Shown here: piece by piece, positions 44,283-51,606 of the stretch
Layout of the letters: every line of letters begins with the position of its first letter
Numbering within the stretch: position 1 is the first letter of the stretch
NCBI RefSeq assembly: GCF_002608075.1
Contig: NZ_LAHA01000029.1
Coordinates: forward strand, 18,533 to 82,532
Direction of reading: 5' to 3'
Length of the DNA: 64,000 nucleotides
From: Nostoc linckia z4
GTDB taxonomy: Bacteria; Cyanobacteriota; Cyanobacteriia; Cyanobacteriales; Nostocaceae
Made by a program: the position numbers and the translations under genes
Notes under the pieces: generated by a model
Seen by the model: only the letters and a program-made list of their open reading frames with translations
What the model was told of the DNA's origin: nothing
The model's database searches: none

Positions 44283-45037
44283 ACCCGCCGAATATGATTA
44301 TGGGGCATTGGGCAAACAGGGCGTTGGGGATTGAGGGTGTTGACTGTTGACTGTTGACTGTTGACTGTTAACAGAAGAATTATTCTCCTTGTCTGCTTGT
44401 CTCCCTCATCTACCTTGTCTCCCCATCTCCCCATCTCCCCACCTCCCCATCTCCCTCAACTACTGAAGATTATATATTTTTGTCATTTACTTTACAAATA
44501 GAAATTTTATAAATGTGAAATACTTTACATAAAAGTATTGTTTTTGTGTTTAATAATGTTTTAATTATGTTAATTTAGATACATAAAAAACTATTTTTCT
44601 TGCTACATAAAGAAATTTGAAGTTTTTATTTTTGATTCTTTTGACAATTCATAAAAATTTACTTAAGCTAAAAGATAGGTTGAGGAAATCAACAAACAAC
44701 AGCAACTTGGATTAGGTACATTAACAATTGCTGTTACAGACTCTCAGCAGAAGTAAAGGAATCTCAGCATAAATATTGTCTGTAGGCAAATTCACAAAAT
44801 CTGACTGCCAAAAGCTAAGAATTAACTAAACATATTCCACCGCGCAAAAATTAAATCAGCGAACATTTTTTAATGTTTTAAAGGGGAATGATGAAGTAAG
44901 AATTCAGAATTCAGAACTCACAACTCAGAATTCAGAATTTAGATAACTGCTTGTTTTTGAATTGTTTTGGCGGAGCGGGGCTTAGCCAATTCTGAATTCT
45001 TACCCTCAAGTGCGGTAAATATGTCGAGGAGAACACA
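44283..45037. promoter_or_regulatory. Long divergent upstream region of the oxidase operon
   Basis: 755 bases without a gene. 44300-44460 contain GTTGACT heptamers (about 44338-44370) and CTCCCCATCT-type octamers (about 44400-44455). 44470-44900 are strongly AT-rich and should contain the oxidase operon promoter. 44900-45000 hold AATTCAGAATTCAGAA repeats and an inverted partner. A possible NtcA-like site is listed separately. Confidence 0.5.
44482..44559 (+). promoter_or_regulatory. Candidate NtcA-like sites upstream of the oxidase operon
   Basis: Two copies of TACTTTACA lie 33 bp apart (44488 and 44521). Each is the right half of a GTN-N8-TAC pattern (GTC-N8-TAC at 44482-44495, GTG-N8-TAC at 44515-44528), close to the NtcA consensus GTA-N8-TAC. 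A TAATGT -10-like hexamer lies 25 bp after the second. It is about 480 bp from the first gene, so a long leader would be implied. Weak evidence, offered as a candidate only. Confidence 0.25.
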
Positions 45038-45538
45038 ATGCTTGAGTATTTTACATCTTTGAATGACCATAATTTGCCGTATCCAGATACGATTCATCCC
45101 ATCGTTGTCCACTTCGTAATTGCGATGGTGTTGTTTTCCTTTTTTTGTGATGTAGTTGGCTATTTCACTGGTAAAACTCGCTTGTTTGAAGTGAGTTGGT
45201 GGAATATGTTTGTCGCCACCATTGCCATTTTTGTTGCTATTATTTTCGGTCAATTTGAAGCTGGTTTAGCACAACCTTACAGCTTAGCTAAATCAGTGCT
45301 GAATTTGCATACATTAATTGGTTGGTCGCTTTCGGGAATCATCGCCGCCATTACAGCTTGGCGCTATGTAATTCGTAGCCGTAACCCCCAAAAAGTGCCG
45401 ATTTATTATCTGGGAGCCGGACTAGTTTTAACTTTAATAGTTGGCTTGCAGGTATATCTGGGAGATCGACTTGTTTGGGTGTATGGACTGCATACAGTAC
45501 CAGTTGTGGAAGCGCTAAAGGATGGTTTATTGCCATGA
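45038..45538 (+). CDS. DUF2231 membrane protein, first gene of the oxidase operon
   Basis: 166 residues with four membrane helices (about 25-47, 58-80, 90-112 and 125-147). The family motif is PDTIHPIVVHFVIAMVLFSFFCDVVGYF, in which the two His residues suggest a metal or heme ligand inside the membrane. A second DUF2231 gene follows with a 4-bp ATGA overlap and coxB comes next, so the pair is part of the oxidase transcription unit. As I recall, similar genes precede the Cox3-type oxidase in other heterocystous cyanobacteria. The function is unproven; an assembly or electron-transfer role is inferred. Confidence 0.85.
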   Translation: MLEYFTSLNDHNLPYPDTIHPIVVHFVIAMVLFSFFCDVVGYFTGKTRLFEVSWWNMFVATIAIFVAIIFGQFEAGLAQPYSLAKSVLNLHTLIGWSLSGIIAAITAWRYVIRSRNPQKVPIYYLGAGLVLTLIVGLQVYLGDRLVWVYGLHTVPVVEALKDGLLP

Positions 45539-46152
45539 ACTCAGAACTGATTGACCAATTGAACGGACAACTAGGCGCAAACGGACTACCTTACACAATT
45601 CCCATTCATCCCAACTTAGTCCATCTAACACTGGGTTTATTCATCATTGGCATCACCTTTGATATCGTCGGTGTTTTCTTCCCCTTCCAAAAATGGGTCT
45701 TCAAATTTTTGGGAATAACCGTCGAACGTGACAACTTCTTTGAAGTTGGCTGGTACAACATGTTTGCTTCCAGCATCATTACATTTTTCACAGTGGGAGC
45801 AGGTTTTTACGAAATGCTATTAGCAACACCACCAACTAATGTGAAAAGTGCCTGGGGATTACAGGCAATAGACACAATGCTTTGGCATGGTGTGGGTGGT
45901 GTGTTCTTACTAGCAGTAATTGTTGCCATGACCATCTGGAGAGGATGGCAACGCTTCGTATGGAGCAAACAAGAATATAGACAGACAGACAGACAAGTGC
46001 AATGGAGTTATTTGCTCACAGGCGTAGCTGTGATGTTCGTAATGTATCTCCACGGCACACTAGGAGCGCAACTAGCTGCCGAATTTGGCGTCCACAACAC
46101 AGCAGATAGACTATTACGACTAGGCCAAGACCTGAACAAAACACTCAAATAA
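45535..46152 (+). CDS. DUF2231 membrane protein, second gene of the oxidase operon
   Basis: 205 residues from the ATG at 45535, which overlaps the preceding stop (ATGA). An upstream in-frame start at 45475 would overlap by 60 bp and lacks family sequence. It has four membrane helices, with IPIHPNLVHLTLGLFIIGITFDIVGVFF matching the HP..VH motif of its neighbour. Other His residues lie at MLWHGVGG and YLHGTLG. It is longer than the first copy because of the loop KFLGITVERDNFFEVGW. The two probably form a heterodimer working with the oxidase. A 105-bp gap with ATTAGTC and GCCCAAT heptamers separates it from coxB. Confidence 0.85.
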   Translation: MNSELIDQLNGQLGANGLPYTIPIHPNLVHLTLGLFIIGITFDIVGVFFPFQKWVFKFLGITVERDNFFEVGWYNMFASSIITFFTVGAGFYEMLLATPPTNVKSAWGLQAIDTMLWHGVGGVFLLAVIVAMTIWRGWQRFVWSKQEYRQTDRQVQWSYLLTGVAVMFVMYLHGTLGAQLAAEFGVHNTADRLLRLGQDLNKTLK

Positions 46153-46257
46153 GTTATTAGTCATTGGTCATTAGTCATTGGTCATTAGTTATTTGCCCAA
46201 TGCCCAATGCCTAATGCCCAATGCCCGATGCCCCATGCCCAACATCCAATATTGACC

Positions 46258-47226
46258 ATGAAAATCCAGAAGATTTTAAATATTTTGACGCTGCTTACAG
46301 GCGCGATCGCAGTTACCGCTACAAGTCTGTGGATCGGCAAACAAGCTTACTCTTGGCTTCCTCCACAAGCAGCAGCCGAATCTCAACTAATTGATAATTT
46401 GATTAGTTTCTTAGTCACCCTTGGTAGCTTCATCTTTTTGGGAGTAACGAGTACTTTGATGTATTCTGTAATCTTCCATCGCGCAGTTAAAGATGACTTT
46501 ACTGACGGCCCCGCAATTGAAGGTAATATCACCTTAGAAGTTGTCTGGACAGCAATCCCAATTTTGTTGGTGTTTTGGATTGCGGGTTACAGCTACCAAG
46601 TATACGAACAAATGGGAATTCAAGGCCCCTCCCAACTAGTCCACTTGCATAATCCCTTGGGAATGGAATCAGCTTATGCAGCAGGGAAAGAGAACACGGG
46701 GACACGGGGACAAGGGGAAACGGAGAATTTATCACAAACACTCTCCGCGCCTTCTTTGCCAGTAGAGAAAATTGATGTCATAGCCAAACAATGGGCTTGG
46801 GTTTTTCATTACCCAGAAAAAGATGTTACCAGTACTGAATTGCATTTACCGAGCGATCGCCGCGTGCGTTTAGCGCTAAACTCACAAGATGTTCTCCACG
46901 GCTTTTACATTCCTGCATTTCGCCTCAAGCAGGATATCATTCCCAACCATGCCATCGACTTTGAATTTACTCCCGTCCGTCCCGGCCAATATCGATTGAC
47001 CGATTCCCAATACAGCGGCACATATTTTGCAACCATGCAAGCAAACGTGGTTGTGGAATCTCCCGAAGAATACCATCAATGGCTATCCCAAGCCGCAACC
47101 CAAAAGCTATCCCCAGCCAAAAATCAAGCAGCTTCTGAGTACGATCAAACATCCCATCAATCAGTCCAAACTGGTTGGGTCACAGTTCCCCCCGCCGCAC
47201 CTCCTTTAGTCAATTCCCCTGGCTGA
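46258..47226 (+). CDS. coxB: Terminal oxidase subunit II, ARTO/Cox3 type without Cu-A ligands
   Basis: 322 residues. Two membrane helices (about 10-30 and 90-112, plus the subunit II loop between) are followed by a cupredoxin domain (about 165-280; KQWAWVFHYPEKD, LHGFYIPAFRLKQDIIPN). In Cu-A oxidases the metal loop reads CxELCGxxHxxM. Here it reads DSQYSGTYFATM, so both Cys and the His are replaced and only Met remains. This predicts a quinol oxidase (alternative respiratory terminal oxidase) rather than a cytochrome c oxidase. About 20 residues in the loop at about 144-162 (KENTGTRGQGETEN) are encoded by the genomic GGGGACA repeat. The start at 46258 is chosen because the upstream frame is heptamer repeat. 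Confidence 0.9.
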   Translation: MKIQKILNILTLLTGAIAVTATSLWIGKQAYSWLPPQAAAESQLIDNLISFLVTLGSFIFLGVTSTLMYSVIFHRAVKDDFTDGPAIEGNITLEVVWTAIPILLVFWIAGYSYQVYEQMGIQGPSQLVHLHNPLGMESAYAAGKENTGTRGQGETENLSQTLSAPSLPVEKIDVIAKQWAWVFHYPEKDVTSTELHLPSDRRVRLALNSQDVLHGFYIPAFRLKQDIIPNHAIDFEFTPVRPGQYRLTDSQYSGTYFATMQANVVVESPEEYHQWLSQAATQKLSPAKNQAASEYDQTSHQSVQTGWVTVPPAAPPLVNSPG

Positions 47227-47421
47227 AAATACCCCACCTCTGAAGAAACAAGTCAGGAGGAAGGAGGGAAGAGGATTTGACTTGTTTATTACATTCATAG
47301 TGGGTGATGCGCCGCCAGTATGCCTGCTGCTACCAATCAAACAAACACTTCCTTCTCCGTCTCCTCACCTCCCCACCTCCCCACTCCCCACTCCCTAAAT
47401 TTATTAACAGGAAACTAATTC

Positions 47422-48399
47422 ATGACTAATGTTCCTATTGACGGCATTAGTATCGTTGGTGAAAGTTCTCACCATGAATCTCCAGGCGACTGGAAGCGAT
47501 ACTTCAGCTTTAGCACTGACCATAAAGTTATTGGTATTCAGTATCTCGTTACCTCATTTATCTTCTTTCTCGTCGGCGGTATCTTTGCAATGGTGATTCG
47601 GGGAGAACTGATGACACCCGAATCTGATTTAATCGATCGCACAGTCTACAATGGCATGTTTACCATGCACGGCACGGTGATGCTGTTTTTGTGGACATTT
47701 CCCTCATTGGTTGGTTTTGCTAACTATTTAGTGCCCTTGATGATTGGGGCGCGAGATATGGCATTTCCCCGCCTCAACGCCGTTGCCTTTTGGATGGTGC
47801 CGGTAGTAGGGATTCTGCTGATGAGTAGTTTCTTTATTCCTGGCGGCCCAGCCCAAGCAGGCTGGTGGGCTTATCCTCCTGTGAGTCTCCAAAATCCCAC
47901 AGGTAATTTAATCAACGGTCAAGTCCTCTGGCTATTGGCGGTGGCGGTATCAGGTGTGTCTTCAATTATGGGGGCAGTGAACTTTGTCACCACAATTGTT
48001 AAGATGCGGGCCCCAGGTATGGGCTTCTTCCGGATGCCTTTGTTCGTCTGGGCAGTATTTAGCGCCCAAATCATCCAATTATTTGGACTACCAGCACTGA
48101 CAGCCGGGGCAGTAATGCTGTTACTCGACCTCACCGCAGGCACCGCCTTTTTCGACCCTGCAAGAGGTGGCAATCCTGTCATGTTCCAGCATTACTTCTG
48201 GTTTTACTCCCACCCCGCCGTTTACGTGATTATTTTGCCCATCTTCGGAATTTTCTCGGAAATCTTTCCAGTTTATGCCCGTAAACCTTTGTTTGGTTAC
48301 AAAGTAGTTGCAGTTTCATCGATTTTGATTGCTGTAGTTAGCGGTATCGTTTGGGTACACCATATAAACTTGTTAGCACTTTCAAAAGTTGATAAATAA
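47422..48399 (+). CDS. coxA: Terminal oxidase subunit I, 5' segment of an interrupted gene
   Basis: Codons 1-314 of coxA. The sequence has the SFSTDHKVIGIQY start, the low-spin heme ligand in FTMHGTVMLFLW, the CuB/Tyr region YFWFYSHPAVYVIILP (Ala replaces the usual Glu of HPEVY, which suits the ARTO branch) and GIVWVHH, the adjacent CuB histidines 313-314. At 48366 homology stops; the frame continues 11 codons into the inserted element and ends at 48397. The last helices and the heme a3/a ligands (GHFHYVLYG) are in the 3' segment at 50189. Joining at the 8-bp repeat gives VWVHH-MYVSGTPGW in frame, as in intact homologues, and a 553-residue protein. Unrearranged, it is truncated and non-functional. 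Confidence 0.93.
   Translation: MTNVPIDGISIVGESSHHESPGDWKRYFSFSTDHKVIGIQYLVTSFIFFLVGGIFAMVIRGELMTPESDLIDRTVYNGMFTMHGTVMLFLWTFPSLVGFANYLVPLMIGARDMAFPRLNAVAFWMVPVVGILLMSSFFIPGGPAQAGWWAYPPVSLQNPTGNLINGQVLWLLAVAVSGVSSIMGAVNFVTTIVKMRAPGMGFFRMPLFVWAVFSAQIIQLFGLPALTAGAVMLLLDLTAGTAFFDPARGGNPVMFQHYFWFYSHPAVYVIILPIFGIFSEIFPVYARKPLFGYKVVAVSSILIAVVSGIVWVHHINLLALSKVDK
48358..48365 (+). repeat. Left direct repeat (attachment site) CACCATAT
   Basis: It lies at codons 313-315 of coxA: CAC CAT encode the two adjacent CuB-binding histidines of subunit I. It matches the right copy at 50183-50190 exactly; similarity drops off beyond these 8 bases (only a T two bases upstream is shared). Confidence 0.9.
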
Positions 48400-48591
48400 G
48401 TTGTTTCAGGTGCAGTCATATTAAATTACTTAAATTTGGGTTAATTTTCTTTATTTAACGATTTATATCTACAGCCATATATCAGCGTTGTCAATATTTT
48501 GTGAAGCAGTTTTGTAATATTAAAAACAATTTTTAATGCTTATTTTTCGCTTATAAATACAACACAATTTATAAGACTCTAAATAAAACGA

Positions 48592-48627
48592 ATAGGGTGC
48601 ATTATGACTTCAGTAAATGCATCCTAT
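48592..48627 (-). terminator. Likely terminator of the element's recombinase gene
   Basis: The arms ATAGGGTGCATT (48592-48603) and AATGCATCCTAT (48616-48627) pair over 12 bp with one G-T type mismatch and a 12-nt loop. On the minus strand it lies about 40 bp after the recombinase stop and is followed by TCGTTTTATTT. This would isolate the recombinase transcript from coxA, although it would also act against antisense reading into coxA. Confidence 0.6.
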
Positions 48628-48668
48628 AAAAACTCATATTTTGAAAATAAATTCGGATAATTTAACTA

Positions 48669-50072
48669 CTAAACTTTAATATTTAAATCAACCAATTGCT
48701 TTAATTTTTCATTTTCTAATTGCAGCAATTGTATTTCTAATTTCAATCTTTTGTTTTCTTCTCTAAGTGTCTCTAAATCAGATTTTTTACTAAGTGCTTC
48801 ATTAATGGCTTTTTTCCGATTATCTAGCCCAAAATATTTTTGATAAACTTTAGTATGCATTTCTACAGAATGCCCTAAATTATCAGCAGCTGCTTTGATT
48901 GGTATTCCCATTAAATGTGCCCGAATGGCCCAAGCGTGTCGTAAATCATAGGGATTAAATGGTATTTCCACTTTGTCATCAAACCATGAGGCATTATGTT
49001 GTACTACATAGCTGCAATCTTTAAATGATGTAAATTTTGAGATTTTTTCTGCCAACATTTCTATACATAGTTGATTTTTTAAATCAAATAAATCAACCCA
49101 TTCAGGATATAAAGGTAAAGTTTCCCTAGCTCCAGTCTTACATTTTTCGTTAACTTTCCAAGTTCGATCCTTATTCTCTGTATTTAACCACCAATCTATA
49201 TCAGGTTCTAAAATAATTTCTCTTGGTCTTAATCCGTAAGTTGCGATCATACCATACATCCATCTCCAAAAAAGCCAATTATTTTCAAAACCACTCCTAC
49301 GTCTACTAGGTGTAGCATAAGCGTATTTTTCATATTCATGAAAATATCTAATAATGTCTGAATCGCTAGGAATATTTCTAGTTTTTGGTAATGGTTGTTT
49401 TTTAAATACTGATAAATCAATGTCAATTTGAAAACAGCGAGCTAAGACATTGAGAATTTTAAACAATTGCCATCTTTGCGATTCACTAGAACATTTTAAA
49501 ATTTCTGCCTTTAAAGCATCTGACGTAATCGGGCAATCTAAACTAATATGTTGCTTAATTCTTGACTCATACTGATGATATGTATGTTCGCTTTTTATAG
49601 TTTTCTTTCTCGTCTTAAAATACTCTTGCTCAAAACTTTCTAAAGCTGTTTTGATTGTTAAAATTTGTTTGGAAATCGAGGCTTGTTTGCCTAAATATTT
49701 ATCTGTCCATACAAACTGTTTACGAGCTATTAATTTACCAAGTTCATAAGCTTCTTCTTCGGCAGTTTTAAGTCCATCTAAATTAGCGGGAATACCTAAA
49801 GATATTTTGTATTGTTTAGTTCCCGTACTTTTAGTATCGCTATCACCTGGCTTGATTGGTAAAGTCGCCTGTAGCTGGATGCTTCCTTTATCACAACATA
49901 AGCCTACCTTGACTTTAGCCGACTTGAGTCGAGCTTTAGCTTTTTGAAACTCATCGTCAAATTTATCATTTAAATAACTAGCGATCGCTCGCTTTTGATA
50001 TGCAATACCCATATAACTTCCATCGGTTGTAGCTGGAGGTTCAAAATCTGCGAATAATTCATTTGTTGACAT
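48669..50072 (-). CDS. XisA/XisC-like tyrosine site-specific recombinase
   Basis: 467 residues, the right size for heterocyst excisases. The N-terminal half has an arm-type domain (IQLQATLPIKPGDSD, then TAEEEAYELGKLIARKQFVW). The catalytic domain has Arg282 (GLRPREI), Tyr375-x-x-Arg378 (NPYDLRHAW), His401 (LGHSVEMH) and nucleophile Tyr410 (HTKVYQKY). The tetrad is therefore R-Y-R-Y, with Tyr at the usual His of HxxR, a feature I recall for XisA and XisC. The C-terminus ends in a leucine-zipper-like coiled coil (about 425-467; RLKLEIQLLQLENEKLKQL) that could aid oligomerisation. It is the only gene in the element and reads opposite to coxA. The start at 50072 is the first ATG. Confidence 0.9.
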   Translation of the reverse strand: MSTNELFADFEPPATTDGSYMGIAYQKRAIASYLNDKFDDEFQKAKARLKSAKVKVGLCCDKGSIQLQATLPIKPGDSDTKSTGTKQYKISLGIPANLDGLKTAEEEAYELGKLIARKQFVWTDKYLGKQASISKQILTIKTALESFEQEYFKTRKKTIKSEHTYHQYESRIKQHISLDCPITSDALKAEILKCSSESQRWQLFKILNVLARCFQIDIDLSVFKKQPLPKTRNIPSDSDIIRYFHEYEKYAYATPSRRRSGFENNWLFWRWMYGMIATYGLRPREIILEPDIDWWLNTENKDRTWKVNEKCKTGARETLPLYPEWVDLFDLKNQLCIEMLAEKISKFTSFKDCSYVVQHNASWFDDKVEIPFNPYDLRHAWAIRAHLMGIPIKAAADNLGHSVEMHTKVYQKYFGLDNRKKAINEALSKKSDLETLREENKRLKLEIQLLQLENEKLKQLVDLNIKV

Positions 50073-50182
50073 TTTCTTAAATTTTGCTTATTCTTAGCGT
50101 TCAAAAAGCACATTGTTCACAATGAGCAATGTCTCTCAGGTAACACAATAGTGTATTAACTCATCATACTATTACTGAGTTT

Positions 50183-50190
50183 CACCATAT
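50183..50190 (+). repeat. Right direct repeat (attachment site) CACCATAT
   Basis: It directly precedes GTATGTCAGCGG of the resumed coxA frame and shares CACCATAT with the left copy. The first bases of the 3' coxA segment (ATG from position 50189) fall on the last two bases of this repeat, which is why this segment can look like a separate gene. Confidence 0.9.
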
Positions 50191-50908
50191 GTATGTCAGC
50201 GGTACGCCTGGTTGGATGCGCTTAATTTTTATGCTGACAACCATGTTTGTATCAGTCCCCACAGGAATTAAAGTCTTTGCTTGGGTGGCAACCATTTGGG
50301 GCGGGAAATTGCGGTTAACTACACCAATGCTATTTGCCCTTGGTGGACTAGTAATGTTTGTCTTCGCCGGCATCACAGGGATTATGCTTTCCTCTGTGCC
50401 AGTGGATGTCCACGTTAACAATACCTACTTCGTAGTCGGACACTTCCACTACGTCCTCTACGGCACTGTGACAATGGGCTTGTATGCTGCCATTTATCAC
50501 TGGTTCCCCAAAATGACCGGTCGGATGTACCACGAAGGCTGGGGCAAAATCCACTTTTGGTTAACCTTCATCGGCACCAACCTCAACTTTTTGCCCATGC
50601 ATCCCTTAGGATTACAAGGAATGTTACGCCGAGTCGCTTCCTACGCCCCAGAATATACTTCCTGGAATCTCATTGCTAGCATCGGCGGATTTCTATTAGG
50701 AGTATCCACCTTACCCTTCATTTTCAACATGGTGATTTCTTGGATGCAAGGCGAGAAAGCACCCGATAACCCCTGGCGAGCAATTGGACTAGAGTGGTTA
50801 GTTTCTTCACCACCCTCCGTGGAAAACTTTGAAGAAATTCCCATCATCGTCAGTGAACCCTACGGCTACGGCAAATCTGAACCCTTAACAGCCAACCTCC
50901 CAGAATAA
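50189..50908 (+). CDS. coxA: Terminal oxidase subunit I, 3' segment of an interrupted gene
   Basis: Encodes the last 239 residues of coxA. It starts inside the right repeat with MYVSGTPGWMRLIFM, the normal continuation of the WVHH motif, and includes VGHFHYVLYG (heme a3 and heme a ligands), PMHPLGLQGMLRR and the C-terminal cytosolic tail. The ATG at 50189 is an internal Met codon, not a biological start: a stand-alone product would lack the first eight membrane helices. There is no ribosome binding site upstream; it is only expressed after excision. coxC follows within 100 bp. Confidence 0.93.
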   Translation: MYVSGTPGWMRLIFMLTTMFVSVPTGIKVFAWVATIWGGKLRLTTPMLFALGGLVMFVFAGITGIMLSSVPVDVHVNNTYFVVGHFHYVLYGTVTMGLYAAIYHWFPKMTGRMYHEGWGKIHFWLTFIGTNLNFLPMHPLGLQGMLRRVASYAPEYTSWNLIASIGGFLLGVSTLPFIFNMVISWMQGEKAPDNPWRAIGLEWLVSSPPSVENFEEIPIIVSEPYGYGKSEPLTANLPE

Positions 50909-50915
50909 CCCATCG

Positions 50916-50954
50916 GGAAAGCGCAGAAACCCTTTGCGTACCTCTGCGCTTTCC
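50916..50954. promoter_or_regulatory. 12-bp perfect hairpin between coxA and coxC
   Basis: GGAAAGCGCAGA (50916-50927) and TCTGCGCTTTCC (50943-50954) pair perfectly around a 15-nt loop, directly after the coxA stop. There is no T-run, so it is unlikely to be an efficient terminator. It may stabilise or process the mRNA. The words (GCGCAGA, CTCTGCG) are also a common cyanobacterial dispersed repeat. Confidence 0.55.
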
Positions 50955-51003
50955 TTTGCTACCTAGAGCATTTCAAACTCACCTTCAAAAGCCAACTTCA
51001 CCA

Positions 51004-51606
51004 ATGGACAGCTATCTCAATTCCCACGAATTACACCACACAGAAGTAGAACATAGCCACGATGAAGAAGGCAACAAAATGTTTGGCTTCATTGTCTTCC
51101 TACTCTCTGAAAGCGTAATTTTCTTAAGTTTTTTTGCAGGATATATCATCTACAAAACAACAACTCCCAACTGGCTACCTGCTGGTGTTTCTGGATTAGA
51201 AGTAAAAGAACCTGCAATTAACACAATAGTTCTAGTTGCCAGTAGCTTTGTAATTTACTTAGCAGAACGCGCCCTTCAACGCCATGACTTAGTAAAATTT
51301 CGCCTGTTTCTTGTGGCAACAATGGCGATGGGAACTTACTTTTTAATTGGGCAAGCCATTGAATGGAATGGCCTCGACTTTGGCTTCACCTCAGGGGTAT
51401 TTGGTGGCACGTTCTATTTGCTTACAGGCTTCCACGGTTTGCACGTTTTCACTGGTATTTTGTTGCAGTTGATTATTTTAGTGCGTTCTTTTATCCCTGG
51501 TAACTACGACACAGGTCACTTTGGGGTGAATGCAACTTCATTGTTTTGGCACTTCGTCGATGTTATCTGGATTGTTTTGTTTATTCTCATCTATGTCTGG
51601 CAATAA
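51004..51606 (+). CDS. coxC: Terminal oxidase subunit III
   Basis: 200 residues from the ATG at 51004 (MDSYLNSHELHHTEVEHSHDEEG); the frame is open to 50956 but that part lies in a hairpin repeat. It has five membrane helices, as in short bacterial subunit III proteins (FGFIVFLLSESVIFLSFFAGY; NTIVLVASSFVIYLAERAL; LLTGFHGLHVFTGILLQLIILV; SLFWHFVDVIWIVLFILIYVW). The conserved motif HFVDVIWI is present. As the last gene of the operon it would be expressed only from transcripts that cross the element, or from excised DNA, unless it has its own promoter. Subunit III stabilises the oxidase core. Confidence 0.95.
   Translation: MDSYLNSHELHHTEVEHSHDEEGNKMFGFIVFLLSESVIFLSFFAGYIIYKTTTPNWLPAGVSGLEVKEPAINTIVLVASSFVIYLAERALQRHDLVKFRLFLVATMAMGTYFLIGQAIEWNGLDFGFTSGVFGGTFYLLTGFHGLHVFTGILLQLIILVRSFIPGNYDTGHFGVNATSLFWHFVDVIWIVLFILIYVWQ

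Larger units (their letters stand above)
48358..50182. mobile_element. 1,825-bp site-specific excision element interrupting coxA
   Basis: The element runs from one CACCATAT repeat (48358-48365) to the next (50183-50190). It contains one recombinase gene in the opposite orientation to coxA, a leading AT-rich segment (48366-48668) and about 110 bp upstream of the recombinase start. Deletion with retention of one repeat restores the exact coxA frame. This is the arrangement of heterocyst nifD, fdxN and hupL elements, but here the element carries almost nothing besides its own recombinase. Excision would leave a 1.8-kb circle. Boundaries are precise because both junctions are within conserved coxA codons. 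Confidence 0.9.

Noticed and set aside
44939..45253. A 104-residue leftward frame overlapping the first DUF2231 gene
   Set aside because: Antisense to a clear membrane protein gene and without recognisable features.
47422..50908. coxA as an ordinary pseudogene
   Set aside because: Both halves are intact, in frame across the direct repeat, and the insert encodes a complete recombinase; nothing else is decayed.
50189..50908. The 3' coxA segment as an independent small oxidase gene
   Set aside because: Its ATG is an internal codon on the recombination repeat, there is no ribosome binding site, and the protein lacks the first two thirds of subunit I.
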